Of a DNA stretch of 64,000 nucleotides, positions 1-8,872 are shown piece by piece. How positions within the stretch are numbered: the stretch's first letter is position 1; every line of letters begins with the position of its first letter. The translations under genes and the position numbers were made by a program. The notes beneath the pieces are model-generated. The model had not been told where the DNA came from, searched no databases, and saw only the letters and a program-made list of their open reading frames with translations. The stretch is from an uncultured Collinsella sp. GTDB taxonomy: Bacteria > Actinomycetota > Coriobacteriia > Coriobacteriales > Coriobacteriaceae. The stretch is taken from the NCBI GenBank assembly GCA_902491765.1, contig CABUIY010000001.1, positions 101,806-165,805 on the forward strand, written 5' to 3'.

Positions 1-2755
1 ACTCGCCGACGGTGGTGCGATAGTTCCAGCAACGGTCGCAGCACTCGCCCTCGGCAGCATCAATGCAGACAGAGAGCTCCTCGCCCTGAGTCAGCTCAAC
101 ATCGGAGACGATGTAGAACTCGGCCAGATCGACGGCCTTATCACCGGTCAGCAGCGCGTACATCTCGGCGGGAACGACCGCCTTGACGCGGACCTGCTGG
201 CTCTTAGTGAAGGTGCCGGCAGAACGGGCATCCTCAAGGGCCTTGGTCACGGCGCTACGGAGCTCGAGCGAAGCCTCGAGCACGCCCTCAAACTCATTGG
301 CCTCGTCGACCGTGATGGGCGACTTGTACCAATCGAGCAGCGCGGCGTACTTCTGGTGATCGACGCAGCCGGCGGGCGCATATGCCATGGCCTCGTCGAC
401 GGTATAGGACAGGATCGGCTGCAGGTCGCGCATGAGCATCGAGAAGAGCTCGGCCAGCACGGTCTGGGCACTGCGGCGCTCGAGCGAGCCGGGCTTGTCG
501 CAGTACAGACGATCCTTCAGGGCGTCGAGATACACGTTGGAAAGCTCGGTAACCACGAAGTCATAGAGCGCACGGTAGGCGCGCGGGAACTCATAGCTGG
601 CGTAGGCGTCGTCGACCTCGGCCTGGACCTGGGTCAGACGGGCAACCATGAGCTTGTCGAGCGGCAGCAGGTCGGCAAAGGCGACGCCGTCGGTCTCGGG
701 CTCAAACTGACCCTCGAGCTCGGAGAGCAAGAAGCGCAGCGTGTTGCGGAAACGACGATAGGCATCGGACGTACGAGCGAGAATCTCATGGTCGATGGAG
801 ACGTCGGAGCTGGTGTCGACGGAGGCAACCCAGAGACGGATGATGTCAGCGCCCATCTCGTCGCAGACCTTGTTGGGGTCGATGACGTTGCCGAGCGACT
901 TGGACATCTTGCGGCCCTGGCCATCGAGCGTGAAGCCCTGCGAGACGACCGCCTTGTACGGAGCATGGCCGTTGGCACCCACCGAGGTGAGCAGCGAGCT
1001 CTGGAACCAACCGCGATGCTGGTCGGAGCCCTCGAGGTACACATCCGCCGGGTACTCAAGCTCGGGGCGGTACTCGCAGACGGCCTTCCAAGACACACCG
1101 GAGTCCCACCACACGTCGAGGATGTCCTTATCGGCCTTGAGGTGATGGCCGCCGCACTTGGGGCAGACGCAGGCCTCGCCCAGGTAGCTCTCGGGAGCAT
1201 CGGTGAACCAGGCGTCGGAGCCCTTCTCGTGGAAGAGCTTGATGACGGCGTCGAGCGTGGCGTCGTTCATGACCTTCTCGCCGCAGTCGGCGCAGGTGTA
1301 GCTCGGGATAGGCACGCCCCAGTTGCGCTGACGGCTGATGCACCAGTCGGGACGCTGCTCGACCATGGCGCCGATGCGGTTGGCCGCGTGGGCCGGATAC
1401 CACTTGACGTTCTCGCGGACCTCCTTGCCAGCCTGCTCGCGCAAGCCGGTCTTGTCCATCGAGACAAACCACTGGTCGGTAGCACGGAAGAGCACCGGGT
1501 GCTTGCAGCGCCAGCAGTGCGGATAGCTGTGCGTGATCTTTTTCTCGAGGACCAGGGTACCGCGCTCGCGCAGGAACTCGATGATGTGCGGGTTGGCCTC
1601 GTCGGTATCCATTCCGCTGAAGGGGCCACCGGTACCAAACTCCTCGCCGGTGTAGAACTTGCCGTCGTCATCGACCGGCATGCAGATGTCGGTAATGCCC
1701 TCCTTGAGGCAGGCAAAGTAGTCGTCGACGCCGTGGCCGGGCGAGTTGTGGACGATACCGGTACCGTCATCGACACCGACGTAATCGGCCAGCAGCGCCA
1801 CGCCCTCGACACCGTCAAAGATCGGCTGCTTGTAGTGGATATGATGGAAGGTCTCGGCGGGAACCACGTAGGGCTTACCGTCGACCATGACCGGGGTGTA
1901 CTCCCAGCCAAACTCCTCGCAGCACTTGGGAGCCAGGTCCTCGAGCATGACCTCGGCGCGGCCGTCGTGCTCAACGGCGACGTAGGCGGCGCCGGGCTTG
2001 AGGGAAACTGCCTGGTCGGAGGGGATGGTCCACGGCGTGGTCGTCCAGATGATGAAGTCAACCGGGCCGTCGAAGTTCTCGAGGCCGGCGGGCTTGGAGG
2101 TCATCTCGAAGCGCACGAAAATGGACGGGCTCGTCTCGTCGGAGTACTCAATCTCGGCCTCGGCGAGTGCGGTGTGGCAGTGCTTGCACCAGTGGACGGG
2201 CTTATGACCGCGATAGATCATGCCCTTGTCGAACATGGCCTTGAAGACCTCAATGTCGGCGGCGTCATGCTGGTGATAGAGCGTCAGATACGGGTTGTCC
2301 CAGTCGCCAAGCACGCCAAGGCGACGGAAGCCAGCCTTCTGGAGCTCGATGTTCTCGACAGCGAACTTGTTGCAAAGCTCGCGGATCTTAGCCGTGGAGG
2401 TCTGGTTGAACTTCTCGGTGCCGAGCTTCTCCTCGACCTTATGTTCGATCGGCTGACCGTGGCAGTCCCAACCGGGAACATAGGGAACCTCATAGCCCTG
2501 CATCATCCAGTAACGGTTGATCATGTCCTTGGAGATCTTGTTCATGGCGTGGCCGATGTGGATCGGGCCGTTGGCGTACGGAGGGCCGTCGTGCAGCACG
2601 AACTTCTTGTGACCCTCGTTCTTCTTTAGAACTTGCTCGTAGACCTTGTTGTCCTGCCAGTCCTTGAGTCGCTTTGGCTCGGACTTGGAAAGACCGGCAC
2701 GCATGGGAAATCCGGTTTTGGGCAGATTCATCGTCTGCTTGTACTCGTTTGCCAC
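1..2755 (-). CDS. ileS: isoleucyl-tRNA synthetase, 3' end outside window
   Basis: Charges tRNA-Ile with isoleucine in the cytoplasm. 918 codons are visible, close to the usual ~930-940 for the bacterial enzyme, so only the last few residues are missing. Class I signatures are present: HIGH in the context GPIHIGHAMNK near the N-terminus, and KMSKS (RKMSKSLGN) encoded around 890-920. Near the left edge CCDRCWNYR is part of the C-terminal zinc site. The start is a GTG at 2755 preceded by AGAAAGGGG; the protein begins VANEYKQTMNLPKTGFPMRA, as expected for IleRS. A T-box leader lies directly upstream, so expression should respond to uncharged tRNA-Ile. Identification is firm; the C-terminus is cut by the window edge. 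Confidence 0.97.
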   Translation of the reverse strand, partial: MANEYKQTMNLPKTGFPMRAGLSKSEPKRLKDWQDNKVYEQVLKKNEGHKKFVLHDGPPYANGPIHIGHAMNKISKDMINRYWMMQGYEVPYVPGWDCHGQPIEHKVEEKLGTEKFNQTSTAKIRELCNKFAVENIELQKAGFRRLGVLGDWDNPYLTLYHQHDAADIEVFKAMFDKGMIYRGHKPVHWCKHCHTALAEAEIEYSDETSPSIFVRFEMTSKPAGLENFDGPVDFIIWTTTPWTIPSDQAVSLKPGAAYVAVEHDGRAEVMLEDLAPKCCEEFGWEYTPVMVDGKPYVVPAETFHHIHYKQPIFDGVEGVALLADYVGVDDGTGIVHNSPGHGVDDYFACLKEGITDICMPVDDDGKFYTGEEFGTGGPFSGMDTDEANPHIIEFLRERGTLVLEKKITHSYPHCWRCKHPVLFRATDQWFVSMDKTGLREQAGKEVRENVKWYPAHAANRIGAMVEQRPDWCISRQRNWGVPIPSYTCADCGEKVMNDATLDAVIKLFHEKGSDAWFTDAPESYLGEACVCPKCGGHHLKADKDILDVWWDSGVSWKAVCEYRPELEYPADVYLEGSDQHRGWFQSSLLTSVGANGHAPYKAVVSQGFTLDGQGRKMSKSLGNVIDPNKVCDEMGADIIRLWVASVDTSSDVSIDHEILARTSDAYRRFRNTLRFLLSELEGQFEPETDGVAFADLLPLDKLMVARLTQVQAEVDDAYASYEFPRAYRALYDFVVTELSNVYLDALKDRLYCDKPGSLERRSAQTVLAELFSMLMRDLQPILSYTVDEAMAYAPAGCVDHQKYAALLDWYKSPITVDEANEFEGVLEASLELRSAVTKALEDARSAGTFTKSQQVRVKAVVPAEMYALLTGDKAVDLAEFYIVSDVELTQGEELSVCIDAAEGECCDRCWNYRTTVGE

Positions 2756-2796
2756 GGTACCCCTTTCTTGTCATGGGCGCGCACGCCCTCTGGGCA

Positions 2797-3112
2797 CCAA
2801 AAAAGCGCCCGTCCCTACAAGCTGGGACGAAGCGCCACAAAACGGACAGTCTGTCCGTAAAAGCTCTTCGCTTAACCACCCAGCTTAGATGCCCTCGCTC
2901 GCGTCGCCGCGCGCTCGCATCCGTTACTCGGCTGGTCTGTATCGACGACCATCTCGGCGATGTCTACTAAGACGAACCTGCGCGGCACGTCCGTTGGGAC
3001 CGCAGCTCCGGGGTGATTTTCATCGGTCGCATGCACGGGTTCTCAGCGCTCCCCGCTCTCTGTAGCATGCGGACGGCCGACTACTCGTCCCCATCAACGC
3101 TTATGCGGAGTA
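2797..3112 (-). promoter_or_regulatory. T-box leader of ileS with isoleucine (ATC) specifier and intrinsic terminator
   Basis: On the minus strand the leader begins with a Stem-I-like stretch (GATGGGGACGAGTA, near 3095). The context GAAAATCACC places an ATC isoleucine specifier at 3017-3015. A T-box-like sequence TGGGTGGTTAAGCG lies at about 2882-2869. It is followed by a terminator whose stem CGTCCC/GGGACG extended by GCGC/GCGC (2805-2836) ends in six Ts (2804-2799). The T-box segment and the 5' terminator arm can pair alternatively, as in classical T-boxes. T-boxes on ileS are known in Actinobacteria, where many act on translation; the clear terminator here points to transcription attenuation. 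Confidence 0.88.
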
Positions 3113-3241
3113 TGCTAGCACGTTCAGCGCCGGCGAAAAACCCTCAACACTGGTTTTATACGTTCGAAATTTCTCGCGGCTGTGGACCTTCTCTTGGAGC
3201 AAAATACCTGAAAGCACTTTATCGAACGAAAGAAGGTTGCT

Positions 3242-4324
3242 ATGCGCACGATTGGAATGAGCGACTACACCGTTGGCGAGGATTGTTTTACCGAGTTGCC
3301 CGCCGCGCTGGCAGAGTACGGAGCGACCAAGGTCGCTATCATCGGCGGCAAGCGAGCCCTGGCTGCGGCGCTGCCGGGCATCGAGGCTGCGCTGGCAGGC
3401 ACCGACGTCGAGATTCTGGAGACGCGCGTCTACGGCACCAACAGCACGCGCGCCAATATCGCCAAGGTCGTGAACTCCCCCGCTTGCCAGCAGGCAGACG
3501 TGCTTATCGCCTGTGGCGGCGGCAAGGCACTCGACACCGTGAAGACCGCAGCCATCGAGCTCAAGAAGATCGTCTTCACCGTCCCGACGATCTGTTCCAA
3601 CTGCTCGGCCGCGACCGCCATTGCCGTCGTGTACAACGACGACGGCTCGCTCGAGGGATATTCGTACCCCAACCGACCTGCGCATATCTTCATCAACCCC
3701 AAGATTATCGCCGAAGCTCCGGCGGAGTACTTCTGGGCCGGCGTGGGCGATGCCCTGTCCAAGCAGCCCGAGGTCGAATACGCCACGAGCGCCGGTAATT
3801 TGGAGCATACCGCCGGTCTTGGCCTGGCACTCGCCCACACCTGCTCCGAGCCGCTGTTTACTTATGGCGTCCAGGGTCTTGAGGACGTGCGCCGGAATCT
3901 GTCGAGCGAGGCCGTCAAGCAGATCGCGCTCGACATCGTGGTCAACACGGGCTATGTCTCGAACCTGACCAACCAAAACGATTACTACTACAACTCGAGC
4001 GTGGCGCACGCGTTCTACAATGCGACGTGCAGCATTCCGCGCGAGGGAACCTATCTGCACGGTGAGGTCGTGAGCCTGGGCGTGCTCGTGCTGTTTGCCT
4101 ATACGGGCGATACCGAGAGCCTTGTGCGCTACGCCGCCTTTAACAAGCAGATGGGCCTGCCCGTAACGCTTGAGCAGGTCGGACTTTCCGAGGCCGACAT
4201 CCCTGCCCTGTGCGAATACGCACACGCCACCAACGAGTGGAAGCAAGGCAACCCGGAGCCCTTCACCGACGAAAAGTTCGCCGCCGCCATCAAGGCTGCC
4301 AACGCCTACGGCCACACGCTCTAG
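3242..4324 (+). CDS. iron-containing alcohol dehydrogenase family, glycerol-dehydrogenase-like
   Basis: A 360-residue member of the metal-dependent dehydroquinate synthase/alcohol dehydrogenase superfamily, closest in layout to GldA. It probably oxidises a small polyol or reduces a ketone with NAD(P). The nucleotide-binding segment is IACGGGKALDTVK. Metal ligands are expected in GVGDALSKQPE (Asp) and in the histidine contexts NLEHTAGLGLALAH and GTYLHGEV. The ATG at 3242 has AAGAAGG a few bases upstream. It stands alone, divergent from ileS, and ends in a strong terminator. The substrate cannot be read from the sequence. Confidence 0.85.
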   Translation: MRTIGMSDYTVGEDCFTELPAALAEYGATKVAIIGGKRALAAALPGIEAALAGTDVEILETRVYGTNSTRANIAKVVNSPACQQADVLIACGGGKALDTVKTAAIELKKIVFTVPTICSNCSAATAIAVVYNDDGSLEGYSYPNRPAHIFINPKIIAEAPAEYFWAGVGDALSKQPEVEYATSAGNLEHTAGLGLALAHTCSEPLFTYGVQGLEDVRRNLSSEAVKQIALDIVVNTGYVSNLTNQNDYYYNSSVAHAFYNATCSIPREGTYLHGEVVSLGVLVLFAYTGDTESLVRYAAFNKQMGLPVTLEQVGLSEADIPALCEYAHATNEWKQGNPEPFTDEKFAAAIKAANAYGHTL

Positions 4325-4335
4325 GCCTAGCCCAA

Positions 4336-4374
4336 AACCACCACAAGGGAGCAGTGCCCTTGTGGTGGTTTTTT
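4336..4374. terminator. bidirectional terminator between the dehydrogenase and DUF523 genes
   Basis: The hairpin AACCACCACAAGGG / CCCTTGTGGTGGTT is followed by six Ts on the plus strand and TTTTGGG on the minus strand. It serves two convergent genes; the plus-strand T run abuts the stop codon of the DUF523 gene. Confidence 0.9.
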
Positions 4375-4828
4375 ATTGCTCCAGCATGCTGGGGTCGAAC
4401 TCGCAAGCTGGTATAACGCGATAGCCGTGACGCAGCAACAGATCAACGAAGACGCCGTTGCCCGCGGTGAGCGTACCGCTAAAGGTACCGTCGTAGATGC
4501 GACCCGCGCCGCACGAGGGACTACGGTCCTGCAGGATGCACGCGGCGATCTCTTCCGGCCCGCCCGCCTGCTCGCACATATCGAGCGCACGTTGGGCACC
4601 CAGGCGAAATTCGCGATCAACCGAGATGCCCTCGCAGGTACGAACCTCGCCGTTCACAATCTCGGACGGCTTGCGCGGCGTGGGCAGGCCGCCAAAGACC
4701 TCGGGGCACACGAGGAGGACCTCGGTCCCCGTGCGCTCGCAAGCCTCGACCAACGCGCGGTGGTAGTTATCGAGCCCGTTATACTTGCAGCTCTCGCCCA
4801 TCAAGCAGGCGCTCACCACGATCTTCAT
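4373..4828 (-). CDS. DUF523 family protein
   Basis: A 151-residue protein of the DUF523 family, whose biochemical role is unknown. The conserved N-terminal VVSACLMGESCKYNG, the middle VCPEVFGGLPTPR and the ILQDRSPSCG motif are all present, so cysteines and a possible small-molecule or metal site are kept. The start is placed at the ATG encoding MKIVVSACL because AGAGGG sits at good spacing; an in-frame ATG lies two codons earlier. It is a single gene between two terminators. Confidence 0.85.
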   Translation of the reverse strand: MKIVVSACLMGESCKYNGLDNYHRALVEACERTGTEVLLVCPEVFGGLPTPRKPSEIVNGEVRTCEGISVDREFRLGAQRALDMCEQAGGPEEIAACILQDRSPSCGAGRIYDGTFSGTLTAGNGVFVDLLLRHGYRVIPACEFDPSMLEQ

Positions 4829-4843
4829 TTCCATCCCTCTCAA

Positions 4844-4883
4844 GCAAAACGCCCCATTTGAGAAAGCTGCTCAAATGGGGCGT
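4844..4883 (-). terminator. ftsH terminator
   Basis: ACGCCCCATTTGAG pairs perfectly with CTCAAATGGGGCGT around a seven-base loop and is followed on the minus strand by TTTTGCTT. It lies just past the ftsH stop codon. Confidence 0.88.
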
Positions 4884-4909
4884 CGGCGTTTACTGGCTCG
4901 GCCGCGGCG

Positions 4910-6817
4910 TTACTGCTGCTTGGGCATCAGCGGGTTCTCACGCGTGAGGAGATTCATGAACTCCTCGCCCGTGATCGTCTCCTTCTTGTACAGATAACGA
5001 GCCAGCTCGTGGAGCTTGAACTTGTTTTCCTTGAGGATCTGCAGGGCGCGGTCGTGCGCATCCTCAATCAACTTGGCGACAATTGCGTCCACACGCTCGG
5101 CCGTACCGGGGGCGCAGGTGAGCGACGTATCCTGGTTGAGGTACGCATTCTGGACGGTACCGAGCGCCATCATGCCAAACTCGTCGGACATACCAAAGCG
5201 CGTCACCATGTTGCGGGCGAGCTTGGTGGCCTGCTCGATATCGTTGGCGGCACCGGTCGTCATCTCGCCAAAGATGAGCTCCTCGGCCGCTCGACCACCG
5301 CAGTAGACGGCGAGCTTATCCAGGACCTCCTGGCGCGTGGTCAGGAAGCGCTCGTCCTCCTCGACCTGCATGGTGTAGCCCAGGGCACCGCTCGTGCGCG
5401 GAACGATGGTGATCTTCGTGACCGGCGCAGAGCCCTTCTGGCGAGCGGCAACAATGGCATGGCCGATCTCATGGTAGGAAACGACCTGCTTCTCGTGGTC
5501 GGAAAGCACCGTGGACTTACGCTGTTGGCCGGCAATGACGACCTCCACCGACTCCTCGAAGTCGTCCTGGGTTGCACGCTTGCGACCTTCGCGAACGGCG
5601 CGCAGGGCGCCCTCGTTAATGATATTGGCCAAATCGGCGCCCGAGGCACCAGGCGTGGCGCGGGCAATCGCGGTCAGATCGATCGGCGGCTGGGTCTTCA
5701 CGCTCTTGGCGTGCAGCTCAAGGATATTCTTGCGACCGGTCAAATCGGGCAGCTCGACGGGAATGCGGCGGTCAAAGCGACCGGGACGCAACAGAGCCGG
5801 GTCAAGGCTGTCGGGGCGGTTGGTGGCAGCAAGGACGACGATGCCCTTGTGGTTATCGAAGCCGTCCATCTCGGTCAGCAACTGATTGAGCGTCTGCTCG
5901 CGCTCGTCGTTGCCGCTAAAGCCGCCGCCATCACGCTTTTTGCCGATGGTATCGATCTCATCGATAAAAACGATGCACGGGGCCTTTTCCTTGGCCTGCT
6001 TAAACAGGTCACGAACCTTAGCAGCGCCGCGACCAACAAACATCTCAACGAACTCAGAGCCCGAAATGCTAAAGAACGGAACACCGGCCTCGCCGGCAAC
6101 AGCCTTGGCAAGCAGGGTCTTACCGGTACCCGGAGGGCCAACAAGGAGAGCACCGCGCGGCAGCTTGGCGCCGATCTCCTCGTAGCGCTGCGGCTTCTCC
6201 AGAAAGTCGACGACCTCCTTGAGGGATTCCTTGGCCTCTTCCTGGCCAGCGACATCCTTAAAGGTCACGCCCACGTCCTTGGAGGCGATCACGCGAGCAC
6301 CGGACTTGCCCAGTCCGCCGCCGCCAAAACCGCCGCCACCAAAGTTCATCGACGGGCCGTCATCGCCCATAGCCTTCTTCATGCGGCGGTTGAGCCACCA
6401 ACCGATGAGGAAGAAAATCGCCATGGGAAGGATGAGTGTGAGCAGGTAGTAGGTCATCAGACCCGAGTTTTTATCTGGAACGACGGACTCCAGGGACGCA
6501 CCGGATTCAAGCACGCGATCGGTAAAGCCCGCATCATTCGGCACACCGGTCGTCTTGTAAGCGATGTTCTCGTCCTCGCCCTTTTTGGTGTAATAAATCG
6601 AGTAATCGTCCGTGTTGTACTCGACCTTGTCGACACTCTTCTTATCGAGCGCTTTGACAAACGTCGAATAATCGGTCTTCGTAATCTGCTGCGTGTGACC
6701 GATGTTGGGGAACAGAACGGTCGAGAGCACGAGGTAGACGACGAAGGCGATGAGCACGTAGAGGATCATATTCCGTCTACGTTTGTTGTCATCCATCTCC
6801 ATCTGCTTGAACTCCAT
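4910..6817 (-). CDS. ftsH: ATP-dependent zinc metalloprotease FtsH
   Basis: A 635-residue membrane AAA+ protease that degrades misassembled membrane proteins and regulatory substrates. Two N-terminal membrane segments (about residues 17-36 and 120-141) flank an extracytoplasmic loop. A glycine-rich linker (about 160-170) precedes the AAA domain with Walker A GPPGTGKT (227-234) and Walker B VFIDEID (about 283-289). The zinc motif HEIGH is at 449-453. Length is normal. The first ATG lacks a clear ribosome site; in-frame ATGs at codons 6 and 8 are alternative starts. It is monocistronic, ending in a strong terminator. Confidence 0.97.
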   Translation of the reverse strand: MEFKQMEMDDNKRRRNMILYVLIAFVVYLVLSTVLFPNIGHTQQITKTDYSTFVKALDKKSVDKVEYNTDDYSIYYTKKGEDENIAYKTTGVPNDAGFTDRVLESGASLESVVPDKNSGLMTYYLLTLILPMAIFFLIGWWLNRRMKKAMGDDGPSMNFGGGGFGGGGLGKSGARVIASKDVGVTFKDVAGQEEAKESLKEVVDFLEKPQRYEEIGAKLPRGALLVGPPGTGKTLLAKAVAGEAGVPFFSISGSEFVEMFVGRGAAKVRDLFKQAKEKAPCIVFIDEIDTIGKKRDGGGFSGNDEREQTLNQLLTEMDGFDNHKGIVVLAATNRPDSLDPALLRPGRFDRRIPVELPDLTGRKNILELHAKSVKTQPPIDLTAIARATPGASGADLANIINEGALRAVREGRKRATQDDFEESVEVVIAGQQRKSTVLSDHEKQVVSYHEIGHAIVAARQKGSAPVTKITIVPRTSGALGYTMQVEEDERFLTTRQEVLDKLAVYCGGRAAEELIFGEMTTGAANDIEQATKLARNMVTRFGMSDEFGMMALGTVQNAYLNQDTSLTCAPGTAERVDAIVAKLIEDAHDRALQILKENKFKLHELARYLYKKETITGEEFMNLLTRENPLMPKQQ

Positions 6818-6894
6818 CTACTGGGGTTGATAATGTTTTCTAGAATACCCAACCCGGACGGCGATAAACCGACGCCGGGCACGAAAGGACAGAG

Positions 6895-7380
6895 ATGGCA
6901 TCACTGGAAGTCGGCAAGGTTCAAATCTATACGGGCGACGGCAAGGGCAAGACGACGGCTGCGCTGGGGCTCGCGCTGCGCGCCACGGGCTATGGACTTA
7001 ACGTGCTCATGCTTCAATTTGCCAAGAAGCTGCACTGTGCCGAACATGACGCAGCACCTCGATTGGGGCTACGCATCGTGCAAGCCGACCGCGACACGCC
7101 CGAAGCCTGTGCCGCACAGATCATGGAGCTGGCGCGCGAGCAGATTAGCCAGGTCGACGTGCTGATCTTGGATGAGCTGGGAGAAGCCATGCGACGGGGC
7201 TTTGTGACGCGCGAAGATGTCGAAGCGTTGATCGCGATAAAGCCCGCCACCACGGAGCTCGTACTCACCGGCCGTGGCTTGCTGCCCCTCGCCGACCTTG
7301 CCGACCTAGTAACCGAAATGCGCCCCGTCAAACACTACTTCGACGAAGGCCTCCTAGCCCGCCAAGGCATCGAATACTAG
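6895..7380 (+). CDS. cobO: cob(I)yrinic acid a,c-diamide adenosyltransferase
   Basis: A 161-residue CobO/BtuR-type corrinoid adenosyltransferase, which transfers the adenosyl group of ATP to cob(I)alamin precursors to make coenzyme B12 forms. The family P-loop GDGKGKTTAALGLALR is at the N-terminus, and VDVLILDELGEAM is the Walker-B-like segment. The length is slightly short of the usual 175-200 residues. AAAGGA sits upstream of the ATG. It is an isolated gene with no other cobalamin genes in the window, so it may serve salvage. Its stop codon lies inside a perfect palindrome shared with the convergent MATE gene. Confidence 0.9.
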   Translation: MASLEVGKVQIYTGDGKGKTTAALGLALRATGYGLNVLMLQFAKKLHCAEHDAAPRLGLRIVQADRDTPEACAAQIMELAREQISQVDVLILDELGEAMRRGFVTREDVEALIAIKPATTELVLTGRGLLPLADLADLVTEMRPVKHYFDEGLLARQGIEY

Positions 7381-7406
7381 TCATTGGGGACGTCCCCAAT
7401 GACTAG
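7377..7406. repeat. 30-bp perfect palindrome containing both stop codons of convergent genes
   Basis: The arm CTAGTCATTGGGGAC is followed at once by its exact complement, giving a 30-bp palindrome. The TAG of cobO (7378-7380) and the TAG of the MATE gene (7405-7403) are both inside it. The 15-mer AGTCATTGGGGACGT recurs at 27729-27743, which suggests a dispersed element. It may act as a terminator for both genes, although no long T run follows. Confidence 0.8.
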
Positions 7407-8752
7407 GCGGTGGCGCGGCCTAGCCAGTTGCCGCTGTGGTGGTAGATGGTGAACATTATGGCGGTGATGAGCCAGGTTACAGGGTAGACCAGCAGCAGGT
7501 GCTCAAGCGACGGATCGAACGGCATAATCGCAAACACCCAGATCACCCTGAGCACGACGGTGCCAAAAATCGTGAGCAGCATGGGCTGCAAGCTCACGCC
7601 GGCGCCGCGGATGGAACCCGAGGCGTTCTCGATAATCGAGAAAATCGCATAGAACGGCGCAATGAAATGGAGGATGGTCGTGGTGTACGCCGAAATCGAA
7701 GCATCGTCGACAAACAGGCGCGACAACGGACCCGAGAACACCAGCAGCACGGCAGACAGGCCACCAATGAGCATAAACGACAGCACGAGCGACGTATGGT
7801 AGCCCTTTCGCATGCGCTCGTAGTTACGCGCGCCAAAGTTCTGTGCCGAGAACGTGGTAATCGACACGCCAAGCGCCTCGGTAACCATCCAGACAATGCC
7901 ATCCAGGCGGCCCGAAAGACCCCAAGCCGTGGTGACATCGGCACCAAACGAGTTGACCGACACCTGAATCAAAACGTTGGAAATCGAATACGCAGCAGAC
8001 TGAAAGCCAAGCGGCAGACCACACGAAATCATGCTCTTACAAATACCAGGATCAATGCCGAGTTTGGACAGTGAAAGCCGCCACGCACCCGGTGCGTGCA
8101 TCATACGAATCACGATCATCGTGGCATTGGAGCAAATGGTCAGCGCCACCGCGATGCCGCAGCCCAGAGCCTCCATATGAAGTACGGCAACGAAGATGAC
8201 ATCCAGCACCGCATTAACAAGGCAGCCGGAAGCGATGATCACAGCGGGCCCGCGCGTGTCGCCCACGGCGCGCAGCAATGCCGTTCCCATATTGAGCAGC
8301 AGCGCCGCAACCATGGCGGCAAAATAGCAACGGGCATAGGCCACGCCCTCGGCCAATAGTTCATGCGGCGTATTCATAAGCACCAGCATGGGCTCAACGA
8401 ACACTATGCCAAGAATCGAGAAAACGATTCCGCCCACCAGCGCGAGCGTCATGGCCGTATGGACCGATCGGCTCAGGCGCTCGTCATCGTGCTGGCCAAA
8501 AAACTGGCCCGTAATGACCGCGCAGCCGGCACCGACGCCAACGCAAAAGCCAATGCAGAGCTCGGTGAGCACCATCGTGGCCTGAATGCCACCCAGCGCG
8601 AGCTTGCCGCCAAACTGACCGACGATATAGGTACCGATAAGCGTGTATGCCTGCTGAAAGAACGAACTAAAGAAGATGGGAACGCACAGCGACAGCAGCT
8701 GCTGCCAAATGACACCCTGCGTTACATCGATAGCCGTAGATTTCTTAGCCAC
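7403..8752 (-). CDS. MATE family multidrug/metabolite exporter
   Basis: A 449-residue polytopic membrane protein with about 12 hydrophobic segments, typical of MATE/NorM-DinF exporters driven by Na+ or H+. The N-terminal stretch LCVPIFFSSFFQQAYTLIGT and the following IVGQFGGKLALGG match the first MatE domain, and the second begins near VNSFGADVTTAWGLSGRLDG. The start is a GTG preceded by GGGGAGGG. There is no linked regulator, so its substrate is unknown. Confidence 0.92.
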   Translation of the reverse strand: MAKKSTAIDVTQGVIWQQLLSLCVPIFFSSFFQQAYTLIGTYIVGQFGGKLALGGIQATMVLTELCIGFCVGVGAGCAVITGQFFGQHDDERLSRSVHTAMTLALVGGIVFSILGIVFVEPMLVLMNTPHELLAEGVAYARCYFAAMVAALLLNMGTALLRAVGDTRGPAVIIASGCLVNAVLDVIFVAVLHMEALGCGIAVALTICSNATMIVIRMMHAPGAWRLSLSKLGIDPGICKSMISCGLPLGFQSAAYSISNVLIQVSVNSFGADVTTAWGLSGRLDGIVWMVTEALGVSITTFSAQNFGARNYERMRKGYHTSLVLSFMLIGGLSAVLLVFSGPLSRLFVDDASISAYTTTILHFIAPFYAIFSIIENASGSIRGAGVSLQPMLLTIFGTVVLRVIWVFAIMPFDPSLEHLLLVYPVTWLITAIMFTIYHHSGNWLGRATA

Positions 8753-8872
8753 ACGCCCTCCCCGCTAGCGTACGCCAAACAACACATCAATAGTACGGCA
8801 AAGCCGCTTTCAGCTTAACACCGACCGAAGGCAGTCGAAACACCTCTGGCGGCAAAGCTCGAGAGCACCCCG

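Noticed and set aside
356..2629. 757-codon plus-strand open frame opposite ileS
   Set aside because: It is antisense to a certain gene; in high-GC DNA the complementary frame often stays open. The translation has low complexity (Val/Leu/Gly/Asp-rich) and no domain.
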